Made by a program: the position numbers and the translations under genes. Of a DNA stretch of 64,000 nucleotides, positions 10,874 to 23,095 are shown in pieces. Source of the DNA: Phoenix dactylifera (taxonomy: Eukaryota; Streptophyta; Magnoliopsida; Arecales; Arecaceae); NCBI RefSeq assembly GCF_009389715.1, contig NC_052407.1, forward strand, positions 868,001 to 932,000, read 5' to 3'. Below the pieces are notes generated by a model. The model saw only the letters and a program-made list of their open reading frames with translations, did no database searches and was not told the origin of the DNA. The number at the start of each line of letters is the position of its first letter. Position 1 is the first letter of the stretch.

Positions 10874-13800
10874 GGACAACAAAGCTCAGTGGAGGGGCTA
10901 TATCAGCTTTCTGATGCTTGGGAATTTCAAGAGACCGAGATAATGAAAGCTCGAGATAAGCTACGGTCAATTCGTGCCAAACTGGCTGTACTTGAAGGCA
11001 AGATGGCTCTTGAGTTGATGTATGTAACATTCTCTACTTGATCTCTTATCGTTCCTGAATTCTAGTTGCGAAGCATCTAATGACAATACATTGTAATATT
11101 GTATCTTATAGAGAAGCACGGAAAATAATGGAAGAGAAACAAAAAAGGCTTAATGCTGCTGAGAATGCTCTGCACCTTCTTCGTACGACATGCATAGTTT
11201 GGCCGAACTCTGCTAAAGAGGTTCTGTTGGCTGGATCCTTTGATGGATGGACAAGTCAGGTTTGTTTTTCTTAAGGATTTAAATGTTTATCTTATTTCAT
11301 GATATTGAATGATTCCCTAATTAGCTGTTAGATGGGGGGATATTGTCTTGGTGCAAATTGCAAAATTCTGTTTTTCTCTAGTCAAATAATTCATGGCTTC
11401 TTGAGTTGTATGTAGTTTGCACCCTGCTTATGGAATCATTCTCAGAAATCTGACCAACTACCGCCCCTAGCTATGCATATGGGGTTCAAATGATTTGGGC
11501 CCTGGGCCCAGGATATCTAAAAGTTTTGCACCTTTAGCATGTGAAGTGCATGGAAAGGTAGGTATTTTCTTGACCTGTTCAAAGTGATGAGTATACTTCA
11601 CCTAAGCTCATATGATACTCTTTTCCAGCTAATAATAAAGCAGGGTGGCGTCTTGCCTCCCTTATCCTCAAAGAAAAAAAAAAAAGAAAGATATTCCTTT
11701 TTACAGTTCTTAGTAGAATCACTTATTACATGTGCTTTTTCTTAAATAATTTTCTTAGACAACATGTATGTGACATGTTCTCTGGGGGCTATTTGGATGC
11801 CGGAATAGATTATCCATTCTTAACATGCCCATGCGAAACAGAGTTGAAAAATAGAAAAGGATAGGTAAGCGCATGTGGAAGAGATTTTTGAAAATTTGCA
11901 AGGGCTGTAAACCTACATAATGCCAAAAAATTAGGATAGTGGATTCGAATAAACGGGCGATTTTCCTTATCTTTAATTTTTAGGGACAATCGGTTCCACC
12001 ATGCCCTTTCAGTCTTGTGATTCCTTCATCTCCTGTCTTTTTCCATTCCATCTCTTTCCCACCTGCAACTTGGATGTCACCGGATAAGTGGTTTCAGCAT
12101 CCAAACGGGCCCTTGGTTTCTTGCATAGGATCACAGTTTTCTTGTACCATGATTCAGTCATGTTTGAATTTATAACTGATCCAACCCATTTTAAAAGCAC
12201 TGCAAAACATCGAACAATATCTTTTTCTCAATGGTTACAATAGGCCATGTTATTGGTATTCCAACTATTCATATGACTACCAACGCCATGTGAATTCTCT
12301 TTGCTTCACTATCACAAAAAGATTCCTCCCCATTCTTAACATCACCACAGGATTCAGAAAGTCACCTAATTGGTCTAGAAGTGATCAAGGCTTCCTCTCA
12401 CTATTACTTGCTCATGTTGGTGCAGGGCATTATTGATCTTGTTATAAATATGGTTTGTCCTCAGATTATATTTCTATTTTATGGATGTTACATGGTGCAT
12501 TTGTCAACTGGTGCCTAGTTAGATTTATCTCTTAATCCAATCACATTTTGTTAGAGAAGATAAAGACACCTCTGTGTATGAGATTCTTATCATCGGATAA
12601 GTAAGGCCATCTAGTCTCTCTTTGGTTGCTTGATTATGGTAGTCCTTTGCTCTCTCTCTCTCTCTCGCTCTCTCTCTCTCTGCGCGCGCGCCCCCGCCCA
12701 TGCGTGTGGGTGTGTGAACGAGAAGAGATAATGGTACATAGACAAAACTCAGCTTTTACTAATCTGAATCATTGCTGGGCAAAAGTACAATTTAAAAAAT
12801 TGCTGCATTTAAAGTTGCTAAGAATAGGTGGGAACCTCATATTACAACATATGACAAGAACTCTTTCTGTTAAAATATTTATAGAAGAAGAAAATGAGAG
12901 AAAAGAGAAAAAAGTGATTTTATTTCTCTGTTCCATCATATTCGGTACATCTGAAAGGTTATATATACTTATGTACAGATTCCATACAAGAATATAGGCC
13001 GATATAGGATCACACTAATAATGAAAAATATTACTGACTGATAAATGTTATTGATCTCTAAAATCACTCTAACAAGATCATGCTAATAAAGAAAAATAAT
13101 ACTAATTGATATAGAATTACGCTAACAAAGAAAAATAATTTGGGCTGATATAGGTTATTACGTAATTCCTAGTAAAATATTTGCAGAGGAAAAAAAGAGA
13201 GAAAAAAGTGATTTTATTTCTTTATTCCATTATATTTGGTACATCTAGTACAGACTCTATACAAGGAATATAATATAGGCTGATATAGGATCACACTAAC
13301 AATGAAAAATATTATTGACTGATACAAATTGTTATATGATCCCTAATAAGACTGTGCTAATAAAGAAAAATAATATAAGTTAATACAGAATCACGTTAAT
13401 AAAGAAATATTATGAGCGATGCAAGTCGTTACGTGATCCTTAAAATTGTACTAACATCCTCTCTCAAACTCAAAATGGTACTATAGATACCAATTTGAGT
13501 TTGGAAACTGGATTACGAATATATCGAAAAACTGACGTACTAGATAAAGAGCTAGAGTAGTAGCTCAGAAGCTGATTGATAGACTAGGAGCTGACATAGC
13601 AGCTCAGAGACTGATATAGTGGTAGATTAAAAGCTGACGTAGTAGTGTAGAGCCTAATGTGGCAAAACACAAGCTATTATAGCAGCTTAGAAGTTGATGT
13701 AGCACATTAGGAGTTGACATAATAACTCATAGAAGCCGATATAGCAAACTGATGTGTCTGACTAATGTGACAGACTGACATGTCTGACGATGTGGCTGGT

Positions 13801-16143
13801 TGACTTGTCTGATGATATGGCAGTGAGAAGACTCAGAAGATAACAATTGCAGCAAGGACAGCTCCGAGAGAAGGCAGCCGAAGGTCGATTCTTGTAGACG
13901 GAGGCACAATGGAAGAGGAGCAAGTGGCTTCAAAATGGAGGGTGAAGGATCCGAAGGCAGCAAATAAAATCGGAGATGGAGAGAATAGGGTCGAGCGACG
14001 ACGAGGAGAGAGGATCGAAGATCTGAAGCTGAGAAGAAAAATGGTGAAGAGGGGCCGCGTAATATACCAGAAATAGAGGATATGCAGATCTACTAATGAC
14101 ATCGATATTGATTCATTAGGAAATAATGGATCTACGAAGAAACAGAGAATCTGCAGATCCAAAAAAAATAGAGTTTTCGGATGTTGATTCACCCTGAAAT
14201 AGAGATTGATAGATTAGTAATGGAGATCTTCAAAGCTTCTAGACATGGCAACGACGGCCACAACAAAGGCGGAAGAGATCATGGCATCAGGTTATATGAT
14301 CCGTGGCTCTGATACCATGTTAAAATATTTGCAGAAGAAGAGAAAAAGAGAAGTAATTTTATTTCTTTGTTCCATCATATTCGATACATCTTAGGAGTTA
14401 TATATACTGTGTAGAGATTCCATATAAGAAAAATAATATAGGCTGATATAGCATCATACTAACGATGAAAATTTTACTGACTGATAGAAGTTATGTGATC
14501 CCTAAAATCACTTTAACAATATCATTTTAATAAAGAAAAATAATATTGACCGATACAGAATCATGCTAATAAAGAAAAATAATATGGACTGATACAGGTT
14601 GTTATGTGGTCTCCAAAATTATTCTAACATCCTCCCTCAAACTCTAAGATGATACTATAAGTGCCAACTTGAGTTTGGAAACTAGAACAGGAATATATTT
14701 AGAAACTGACGTACTAGATCAAGAGCTGAAGTAGCAGCTCAGAAACTGATACAGCAGATTAAGAGTTGACACAACAACTCAGAAGCCGATATGACAAGCT
14801 GATGTGTCTGACTAACGTGACAGACTGATATGCTGTCGATGTGGCTGATTGACTTGTCTAATATGTGGCAGCAAAAAGAAACATAGAAGATGACATTTGC
14901 AGTGAGAACAAACCTTAGAGAGAAGGCAACCGAAGGTCGATGATCCTTGTAGATGGAGGCACTATTGAAGATGAGCAAGTGGCTTCGAATTGAAGGGTAA
15001 AGGAGCAAAGCAGCAAATAAAACTGAAGATGGAGAGAATGGGCCGAGCGACGATGAGGGGAAACGATCGAAGATCTGAAGTTGAGGAGAAAAGTGGTGGA
15101 AATGAGCTGCGGATCCATAGAAAACAAAAGATCTTTGGATAGTATCTACCAAAAATAGAGGATATGCAGATCTACTAATGAGATCAATATTGATTTATTA
15201 GGAAATAGAAGATCTACGGAAAAACAGAGGATCTGCAGATCCACCAAAAAATAGAGTATTTTCGAGTGTCGATTCACCCTGAAACAGAGATCGATAGATC
15301 GGCAATGGGGGTATTCAAAGTTTCTATATATGGCAACAACGGCTACAACAAAGATGAAAGAGATGCCGGCAGTAAATTAGGTGATCGGTGGCTCTGATAA
15401 CATGTTAAAATATTTGCAGAAGATGAAAACAAGAAAAAAAAAGAAAAAAAAGTGATTTTATTTTTCTGTTCTAGTATATTCGGTACAATTCATGAGTTAT
15501 ATATACTTATGTATAAACTCAATGCAAGGAAAATAATATAGACTGATATAGGATCACACTAACAATAGAAAATATTACTGATTGATACAAGTTGTTATGT
15601 GATCCCTAAAATTATTTTAACAAGTTCATACTAATAAAGGAAAATAATACTGACTGATACAGAATCACGCTAATAAAGAAAAATAATATGGGCTAATATA
15701 GATTGTTACGTAATCCCTAAAATTATTTTAATACTTTTTCTATTCTTTTAGGTACTTGCATTATGTCAAACCTTTGTTTCAGTGTACATTTTGCCATTTT
15801 ACATGTGTATTCATTTCACCATTCCTTTTTCTGGTACAGATTCATACTTAAAATTCTAGCATGCAGTCCATAATTTACATTGTTTTATGATATTTCGCAG
15901 AGAAGGATGGAACAATCAAGTTCAGGCTTCTTTTCTTTGCACCTCAAATTATATCCTGGCCGATATGAGGTAAGAAGCGATCCATTTCTTATTAGATTGT
16001 AAACTTGTCACCTGATTTTCAGATAAAGTCTTCTCATAATGGTACAGATCAAGTTCATTGTTGATGGTGTTTGGAAAATTGACCCACTGCGCCCTATTGT
16101 GCACAACAACGGTCACGAGAACAACCTCCTTATCATCCCTTGA
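10874..16143 (+). CDS. PTST-like protein with C-terminal CBM48 (3' exons only)
   Basis: Four exons join in frame: 10874-11019, 11112-11259, 15901-15969 and 16048-16143 (stop TGA 16141). The first two encode a charged helical stretch (ETEIMKARDKLRSIRAKLAV; EARKIMEEKQKRLNAAENAL), as in the coiled coils of PTST proteins. The rest encodes a CBM48 module: VLLAGSFDGWTSQ, FSLHLKLYPGRYE, IKFIVDGVWKIDP, ending NNLLIIP. PTST homologues 2 and 3 act in plastids, where coiled coil and CBM48 help deliver starch synthases or malto-oligosaccharides during granule initiation; the match favours homologue 2 or 3 but I cannot choose. The 5' exons, including any transit peptide, are not found; they may lie beyond the gypsy element or be lost. 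Intron 11260-15900 holds a retroelement array. Confidence 0.85.
12650..12690. repeat. CT microsatellite followed by GC run
   Basis: A run of CT dinucleotides with one interruption passes into a GC run. It lies inside the large intron of the PTST-like gene. Confidence 0.9.
12868..13170 (-). repeat. LTR copy 1a of the array
   Basis: Starts tgttaaaatattt on the plus strand and matches the other LTR copies. It ends at ..taattcctag about 17 bp short of the consensus end, directly abutting copy 1b. Confidence 0.8.
13171..13456 (-). repeat. LTR copy 1b of the array
   Basis: Starts taaaatatttgcag and ends ..gtactaaca, followed by the polypurine-tract complement. It is fused to copy 1a without intervening internal sequence. 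Confidence 0.8.
13457..14317 (-). mobile_element. Internal region A of the non-autonomous element
   Basis: 861 bp between a polypurine tract (cctctctcaaactc, plus strand) and the PBS complement (tggctctgatacca, 14304-14317). It has a minus-strand open stretch rich in Ser, Arg, Phe and Pro at about 13833-14040. Similar sequence occurs in region B but with frame changes, so it is probably not coding. Confidence 0.75.
14318..14629 (-). repeat. LTR copy 2 of the array (shared middle LTR)
   Basis: 312 bp, tgttaaaatattt to ..attattctaaca. It serves as the LTR of both neighbouring internal regions. Confidence 0.83.
14630..15402 (-). mobile_element. Internal region B of the non-autonomous element
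   Basis: 773 bp, homologous to region A, bounded by cctccctcaaactc and the PBS complement tggctctgataaca (15389-15402). No gag or pol motif is seen. Confidence 0.75.
15403..15733 (-). repeat. LTR copy 3 of the array (5' LTR on the element strand)
   Basis: 331 bp, tgttaaaatattt to ..attattttaata. The final bases diverge from the TG start seen in other copies. Confidence 0.82.
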
Positions 16144-17072
16144 CTGCTGTGTACATAATCCATTTTTTTTTATTCATTTTCGATAATCCATAATCAAGAA
16201 TTTAAGATGTGGGAATGTTAAATCCTTTTTGGTGAAGTAAATTTTTCCACATTCTTAAATGGAGAATATCCTTATTGTAAGGCCTTATTCATTATCTAAC
16301 CGCTTGCCCCACAAATCATGGAGAAGCCTTTGGGGGTGTTTTCAATCTGGTTGATTTTGTTGTTGAACTTTAGTTCTTCATATATTCCAGATGGGAAAAA
16401 ATTGACAACATAGACCACATGCATAACTATAAATTATATTAAGTTGATTTAGCATGCAAAATTGTTGAAGATTTGCAATTAAGGGATTTTAATCTCACCA
16501 GGAACTTAGAAGTTTGATTTACCCACTTTTTCTTTTTTGTAATGCCGGTGCGTCATTGTGCCCGACCATAAGCACTGGATGCAACTCCATTTCGTGGTTG
16601 GATACTTGCAGCTCCTTCGCAATGCTAAACGCCACCTGGCCATGCAATCCATCCATCATCATCCTCCCGCAACAAGATGTCCTGGGGTGTCACTTTTTCT
16701 AAATCATTCTTCGAAAAGAAAACAATCCAGACCTATTCCAATTATTCTCAGATTATACATGAGTTTTACAATTTATTTATAAATTATTTATGACAAATTT
16801 CAAAAAATTTTATGTACCACATATTAATGATACCATATTCTGTTGCTAGTGCTGTTTTTTTTTTTTTGCTGTCATATATTACTTTTGCCTCTTTTATACT
16901 TATTTTTAAGTAACCGAATTTATAAATATTTTTTATCTAAAATTCATTGTTATTTGAGTTTTTGGAACATTTGATAAAATTTTTAAATTTTGTCCGAATT
17001 TAAAATCACTGATATTACAGCCGAATTGTCCCCGAACACCGAATATACCTTCCCCGGTACTCTCCCCTGTGC
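16144..17072. other. Convergent intergenic region
   Basis: Lies between the stop of the PTST-like gene (+) and the stop of the first transporter (-), so it should hold both 3' UTRs. AT-rich, with a T run at 16855. No other gene seen. Confidence 0.7.
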
Positions 17073-20000
17073 CTAAGCGGCCGGCCTCTCCTCGCTCTCT
17101 TCCTTGGGTTGCACCTCCGGAAGACCCTTGTAACGGTAGAAATGAGCAGCCACCAGGAAATAGAGGGTATTGACGACACCAAAGACGGCTATGAGATAAT
17201 AGAAGTAGTCGAGCCTGTTGGCGTTGACGTTGTTGTCGTCCTTGAGCCAGGTGGTATACTTCCTGACGGCGACCACGAGGATGGCGCTGAGGTAGCTCCC
17301 CCCGGCCAGGCTGCAGTTGAAGAGGGCGCCCGCCATGGTCTGCATGTGCTCGGGGAATTGCCTGTTGTAGAACTCCACCTGCCCCACGGCGTTGAACGCC
17401 TCCGCGATGCCCATCAGAACGAGCTGCGGTGCGAGCCATGCGGCGGGCAGCGGCGAAGACCCGTAGAGACCGCCGTGGGCCACGGCCGAGTTCCGCCGCA
17501 TGCGCTCCACCAGGCCCGCCACCACCATGGACAGCGCGGATATCACGATCCCTGCCCCCTGCCTCTGGAGAACGGTGATCCCGCTCTCCATCCCGGTCAA
17601 TCTCCTGGCCAGCGGGATGAACACCTGGTCGTAGACGGGAATGAACAGGGTCAGGGCGAGCAAGGCGACGATGGGAACGGAGGCGCTGGGGATCTGGAAG
17701 TGCGGGCCGATGTGGCGATCCATCTGTAGGCATTGGAGAACGACGAAGGTCCACTGCTGGGACAATGCCACGAAGCAGGCGAGGCCCGCCGGCCAGATGG
17801 GCAGAATGCGGATCAGGCACTTCACTTCTTCTATCTGTTGGACGCTGCATAGCCTCCATGAGCTCGCCGGGGTGCCGTCTTCTTTCCTATCCCCCTCGCA
17901 TACCACGGCAGCTTTGTTCAAGAAACTGCAAAATTTAGAGAGCAACTTTGTTCAGGAATCTGGTCAGGATCCACAACCAATTTGTTCTGCTTGGGATTTT
18001 TATTCTGCTTTTCCCACCAGTCACACCCCAATCCTAGTTTTTCAATCCAACCTTAGTCGAGTTATAATAGGGATCATTAATGTCCCCCTGGTTTCCAAAT
18101 TCCGCTCAAGTTTACATTAGAGATAGTATTAGTTTCTTATCACTAATAAGACTATATCTTTGTAGCCAGCAACCGTTAGTACCATTGCCTGGCATTTGGC
18201 AATTTTCTAGTAGAAGCAAGCTTGTCCAGGGTTCGAACCCGGCCAATATCTAAGAGATTCTCAGACACAGTTAAGTCCTGATATTTGGACCTAAAGGCGC
18301 ACTGCAGCGTACAGTCCGCATCCGAACACTAACACTAGTCCCCAGCTTCAATTGCGTGGAAAGTAAACGCCCAAGTCCCGAGGCACCGAGATACGAGGCG
18401 TCCACTGCCACCGTGCATGCAGTTAAATAAAATTATACCAAATCGGAGCAAACAGTGACCTGAACTGCAGCGTGAGTGGAAGCTTCATCACCCTATGGCT
18501 CACCGTCGGCGGGTCGTACAGCATCCTCTCCTGCTCCACCACATCGTCCTTCGCCGGCAGCTCCAGCTTCCGCTTCCTGTACGCCGCCACACACACCTGC
18601 GCAACGCCGGAGAACACGCTGCCCTCCGCCGGCACGTACACGTAGAGCCTCATCCCAAGGAAGAACAAGGCGATCGAAACCACCATCAGGCCCGCCGGGA
18701 TGCCGAACCCCACCGGCCAGCTGACGCTGCTCTGGATGTACACAATTAAGGTCATCGCCAATATGATGGCGGCGGTGGAGGTGCAGTAGTACCAGTTGAA
18801 GAAGCTGGCGAGGCCACGCCGGCCGGACTCGGTGGTCATGTCGAACTGGTCCACGCCAAAGGGGAGGTTGCACGGCCGGATGCCGCCGGAGCCGATCGAC
18901 ATGAGGGCCAGCGAGAGCATCAGGATGCCGATCTGGGCTCTTGTTGGGCCCGCGCATTGCCCGGCCTGCTCCGCTTCGGGGCTGCAGCTCGCCGGCCGGA
19001 GCTGGGGGATTGCCGCCGTGATGGTCAGCACCACCATTCCCTGTAGTTTTTTTTTTTTTTTGTCCATCATCATTAATATTAGATTAATAAAATTATCCGG
19101 CAGCCGTTAAAATCCTCTTTTTAAAATATGTATACATATATATATATATATCCATCGAAATAGACACTATTAACTATTATTAGATTAGGTATAGAGAGGA
19201 CCCCAGGAGCATGTGATGCATTAAATGCTCCCTGTCAAAAATCCGAAAGTTAAGCAGGCTGGTCGCCCTAAAGTTTCAATTAATACCATTTTAACAATTG
19301 AAGGCATGTGAGAGGTTGGAAGCTTTAGCAACACTCCTATCTCTATCTGGAATTAAATGGTTTTGATTAAATGTGGCAGTTGACAAGAGGGAGACCTTGA
19401 TTTTGAGAGAACATATCCTTGCTCGAGGACTTTAGATTATACAAATACCTATTCCCAAAAGAAAACCAAAAAATACAAGTATATGATATTAATGTCCCTT
19501 ATGGTCAAACCAGTAAAGGCCACCAAGCTATGCAGATTGGTAATTATCATTCGAGATTGGACTCCACAAAAGATGGTCATGATGTTTAATTTTAATGGGA
19601 CATTGCTGGATCACCATGTCAGCTAGTAACCAGGCCAAGTTCTTCCAAACTTTTCGAGTTGGGTCTATTTAACCGAAACATTAAATTTGAAGCTGTGGGC
19701 CAACTACCATTTCGATTTTCGAATTAGATATCTGATCATACGTTCCAAGGATAACCTCGAGACTTGGTGATATTTTCTTCCCCTCCCACATTTTCTTCAC
19801 TCCAAACGAGGAGTATAGTCCTAGAAATATTGGACTGGTATTTTAAGACTTTCTTAATCTCCTGCATCCCATCAATCAAAGGATTATGAGGGCTCTTTTA
19901 AGTGATTGGGCTGAAAATCCTAATGAAGTCATGGATTGGACTACTCCCCACAGCATTCTGCCCTGCTTGCGGTTCTTTCTTGTTCTTCTCTCTGTGGCCT

Positions 20001-22677
20001 TCCAATACAATCAGTAAAGTTATAAGATTGTAGGCTATACTAGGGCTATATTCATAAATAGTCAAGAGTAGCTTTGGAGTAGACTAGTCTGCAGCTACTT
20101 TTGAATATTTATGAATATAGATTGAGTCTAGCCTATAATTTTATAATTTTACTGGTTGTACTAATCTAATCTAATCCATGAATTTCATAGTTCTTAAAAT
20201 TTTATAACAATAAACATGGTACCTCTAACAACTTTCGACTTTTGTATCCCTGATATATTTGTGACAACACTTCTTTTTTTATTACCCGCTAAATCAAGGG
20301 ATTTTTTGAATTATTTTTCAATCTTATCTAAACTGCCGATCATTAGCAATACAATATACCCAAACACGATTTCTATAGATAGCCAATCATTGGCCGTGTA
20401 GGGTAGCTCTATTACAAACTCCAAACGCATGAATCCGCCTAACTCTGACGGAAGCTGGGGTTTGGTTGGACCCGTTTTGGAATCTTATTAAACCAGCATG
20501 ACCACATTAAAGAAGTTTTGCCAATCACGTTTTTTGACGCGGACATTTATATCGCATTCCAAAACTCAATAATAGAAAGCTGGAAATGTATATTATAGTA
20601 TTACATATCTTCTATAATAATTCAATATTGCACAGCTTAAACGGAACTGGATTATTTTACTATTATGTTCCATCACAAATCATGAAATCACACCTAAGGG
20701 GCTCAAGGGACCGCATCATTTGCGCCATGAAGATAGTAAAATTAAATCAAGGCTTCCCGAGTAGAATAGCTAATAGATTGGGGGGCGTAAAAGTAAAATA
20801 GACAGCAGGCTTGCGTGCAAGTATAGTGCTGCTTTAAATTATATAAGACAAAAGAATTTAACGTCTATTCTTTAGTTGCTCCTAGACTGGCAGGCCAGTA
20901 CTCGCGGCAGGACTACACATGCTTATCCTTGCGGTTCAGGGAACTTCTTTGAGGCTTCATTTCCTTCACATGTTTTCCAGCAACTTAACATGCAAAGAAG
21001 AGTTTGAACACTATGGATGGTCTGTATTTTTGAATGCAAAAATACAAGTTCAATTTATGGGTCTCCGTAAATGAAAAAGTTTATGGTATAGTTTCTAGCA
21101 TATTACTTTCTGCACTCTTATTACAATATCTTCAGGCTAACTATCTAACTTTTATAATTAGATTAAGAGTAGTCCCCTAAGTTATATCATGGAGACAAGT
21201 TCTTCCTTGCCTATCTTATTCATTACTGTATATGCTTATAATTAGTATGCAAATTTCAAAAACTACCGTGTATTATTCTAATCAAAATCATCTAAGGTAC
21301 ATTTAGCTTAAGCGTAATAGAGTAAACTAAAAAGAAGTATGAGTAATATTATATAATATTGGGGACTAACTTATAAAAATTTGAAAAAAAATAAAAAATT
21401 CTAATGGGGTTGAAATCGGATCGAATATGGATCAGATACTAGATACATGTATATCCATTTGACGAATATAGATGTAGATACGAATGTTAATCGAATGCAA
21501 AAATTTATATTCATATTTATTTTGAATAAATATGAATGTAATTCAGAAACACGAAATATGAATATTAGTCTGATAATTAAATTTTATAACTATAGAATCA
21601 AAAATATTAGTAAAAAGAGATAAAATAAATTATAACGTATTAATATATTATTTATTTTTTAAAAATTTCAATGCTACATAAAATAAAATTAAATATTTTT
21701 AGATATTTATATTTTATTTTTTTATAACATATCTGGATATGAATATAAATATTAATTAAATGCTTGAATATTTATTTATATACCAAAAATACTTTGGTCT
21801 TGGATCCCAAGCAAATCAACAAGCTCCAGCGAATTAAATGCCGGCCGAACCGTATCATCCACAACTCTCTGGTGCGAAAGAGCGTGACCTACCCCGTGTC
21901 CCGATACCCAACAAAAACGTGCAAGTCCTTGATAGCGACAACTAAAACCGTCCCCCTAATCAAACCTAGAATCTCAGATCAACGGCTCACGATCGATTTC
22001 TTCCCATCACAGAGTTCCTCGGAACATTGCCGGAGTTGGCGGTGCCGTCGGTTCACTCACACCCCACTTTCTCGCGGCAGACAACAAAAAAAAAAAAAAA
22101 GCATACAGAAAGAAGGGGACGGTTAAGCGGCGGGGCGGATGGGTCGTGTCGAAGGAAATAAAAGTTTTGAGAACGCGGAAGAAGAAGAGGCGGCGTACCA
22201 AGAGGGAGGCGATGGAGGCATACGCGAGGGTGCGAAATCGGCCCCAGTAGGCGTCGGAGATGAAGGCCCCCAGCAGCGGCGCCGAGTTTACGACCCCACT
22301 GTAAACGTTCACCAAATTCGCCGCCGCCACCTTCTTCATGTGGTACTTGCTCACCAGATACACCGTGAAGTTCGCCGTCAGCCCGAACGACGCCACCCTC
22401 TCGAACGTCTCATTCCCTATCATCATATAAATCAATTTTTCCCCCCCATTAATTCCATCCATCTACTGAACAACCGATCATGATAACAATGCAAAGAGGA
22501 AGAGGTATTAATTGGAAACGAACCGATGATGTACGGCATGCATTTCCAGCCCCCAGGCTTCCTCCTTTCCACCGCCTGGAGATTAGCATCGTCTCCGTCC
22601 ACCGCCACCACTTCTTTGCGGGCGGAGGGCGAGCATTTCAAAAAGTTGATGAAGAACCCCCACCAAGATTTCTCCAT
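17073..22677 (-). CDS. NRT1/PTR family transporter, NPF2-type, copy 1 (601 aa)
   Basis: Exons on the minus strand are 22524-22677, 22199-22416, 18460-19040 and 17073-17925; all junctions are GT-AG and the sum is 1806 nt. The start is MEKSWWGFFINF. The proton-coupling ExxER motif is intact at residues 54-58 (ETFER). Family signatures follow: [61 protein letters not shown], and HFYRYKGL near the C-terminus. NPF proteins have 12 membrane helices and import nitrate, peptides, glucosinolates or hormones with protons; the substrate cannot be read from sequence. I place it in NPF2 by resemblance to NPF2.11/2.13-like proteins. It is clearly more divergent and GC-richer than the two paralogues downstream. 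A MULE-like MITE sits 200 bp upstream. Confidence 0.93.
19041..22198 (-). other. Long intron 2 of transporter copy 1
   Basis: 3158 bp, much longer than the equivalent intron of copies 2 and 3 (1509 and 1070 bp). It is AT-rich and holds the hairpin MITE at 20006-20160; I see no coding sequence in it. Confidence 0.75.
20006..20160. mobile_element. Fold-back MITE (155 bp) in intron 2 of transporter copy 1
   Basis: The left arm (tacaatcagtaaagttataa) is nearly the reverse complement of the right arm ending ttttactggttgta, and pairing continues inward (tatattcataaat / atttatgaatata), so almost the whole element forms one hairpin. Ends TACAA...TTGTA. Superfamily not assigned. Confidence 0.8.
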
Positions 22678-22736
22678 TTCTCCCTGTCCTTGTGGGATCT
22701 TGATCTATTTTTCGAGTTCACCCATATCTCGGGGTG

Positions 22737-22752
22737 AGGTATATATATATAA
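22737..22752 (-). promoter_or_regulatory. Possible TATA region of transporter copy 1
   Basis: A TATATATATATA run lies 60-75 bp upstream of the ATG at 22677. That position is possible for a TATA box if the leader is short. Not more than suggestive. Confidence 0.35.
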
Positions 22753-22877
22753 ATAAACAAATGTCATGGAGTTGGAGAATAACAGTGGGCGGCGACAGGG
22801 GGGTCTGGGACCATTTATTAGAGAGAGAAGAAGTAGGGTCTGAGCGAGGGCTGGGGAGTGAGTGGGAGAAATGAAAC

Positions 22878-23095
22878 GGATCGGGGTTGTATCTTTCGCG
22901 CTAAAGTAAGGATTTTACCTTCCTTCCTGCGAATACACCGTTGGGTCATGTCCGCACAGCTCTCAAAGCGATACGAACTCGTCATTCATCCGCTGCACAG
23001 CTCTCAAAGTGCACGGCTGATGATCCAACGGTGGATTCGCGCGAAGGAAGGTGAAGCCTTCTTACGCGCGGGAAAGATACAAGAAGCCGCTGTCC
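22878..23095. mobile_element. Mutator-like MITE (218 bp) with 9-bp target-site duplication
   Basis: Terminal inverted repeats of ~60 bp or more: left ggatcggggttgtatctttc, right end reverse complement ggacagcggcttcttgtatc, then both continue through tttaccttcctt and caccgttgg. The direct repeat AAATGAAAC flanks it at 22869-22877 and 23096-23104, a duplication size typical of Mutator-like elements. It lies 200 bp upstream of the start codon of transporter copy 1. Confidence 0.85.

Larger units (their letters stand above)
12868..15733 (-). mobile_element. Tandem array of a small non-autonomous LTR retroelement
   Basis: In plus coordinates the order is LTR (two fused copies) 12868-13456, internal 13457-14317, LTR 14318-14629, internal 14630-15402, LTR 15403-15733. 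Orientation is minus: next to the LTRs at 14318 and 15403 lies the reverse complement of a TGGTATCAGAGCCA primer-binding site, and next to 13456 and 14629 the reverse complement of a TTTGAG(G/A)GAGGA polypurine tract. LTRs are ~310-330 bp and begin TGTTA on the element strand. Internal regions (861 and 773 bp) resemble each other and carry no gag or pol, so this is a TRIM/SMART-like element mobilised in trans. Flanks ctttc (12863-12867) and ctttt (15734-15738) form a 4/5 target-site duplication around the whole array. Confidence 0.82.

Noticed and set aside
13833-15152. Two minus-strand open frames in the retroelement array as protein genes
   Set aside because: They lie in the homologous internal regions but differ in frame and start, with no known domain; better explained as non-coding retroelement sequence.
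16933-17859. 308-codon open frame overlapping exon 4 of transporter copy 1 on the same strand
   Set aside because: It is a shifted frame of the GC-rich transporter exon; its translation is Arg/Pro/Gly-rich noise while the other frame gives a full NPF C-terminus.
18225-18245. GGTTCGAACCC, a tRNA/SINE B-box-like site
   Set aside because: It is palindromic, and no matching A box or cloverleaf is visible on either strand; chance or an unidentifiable SINE relic.
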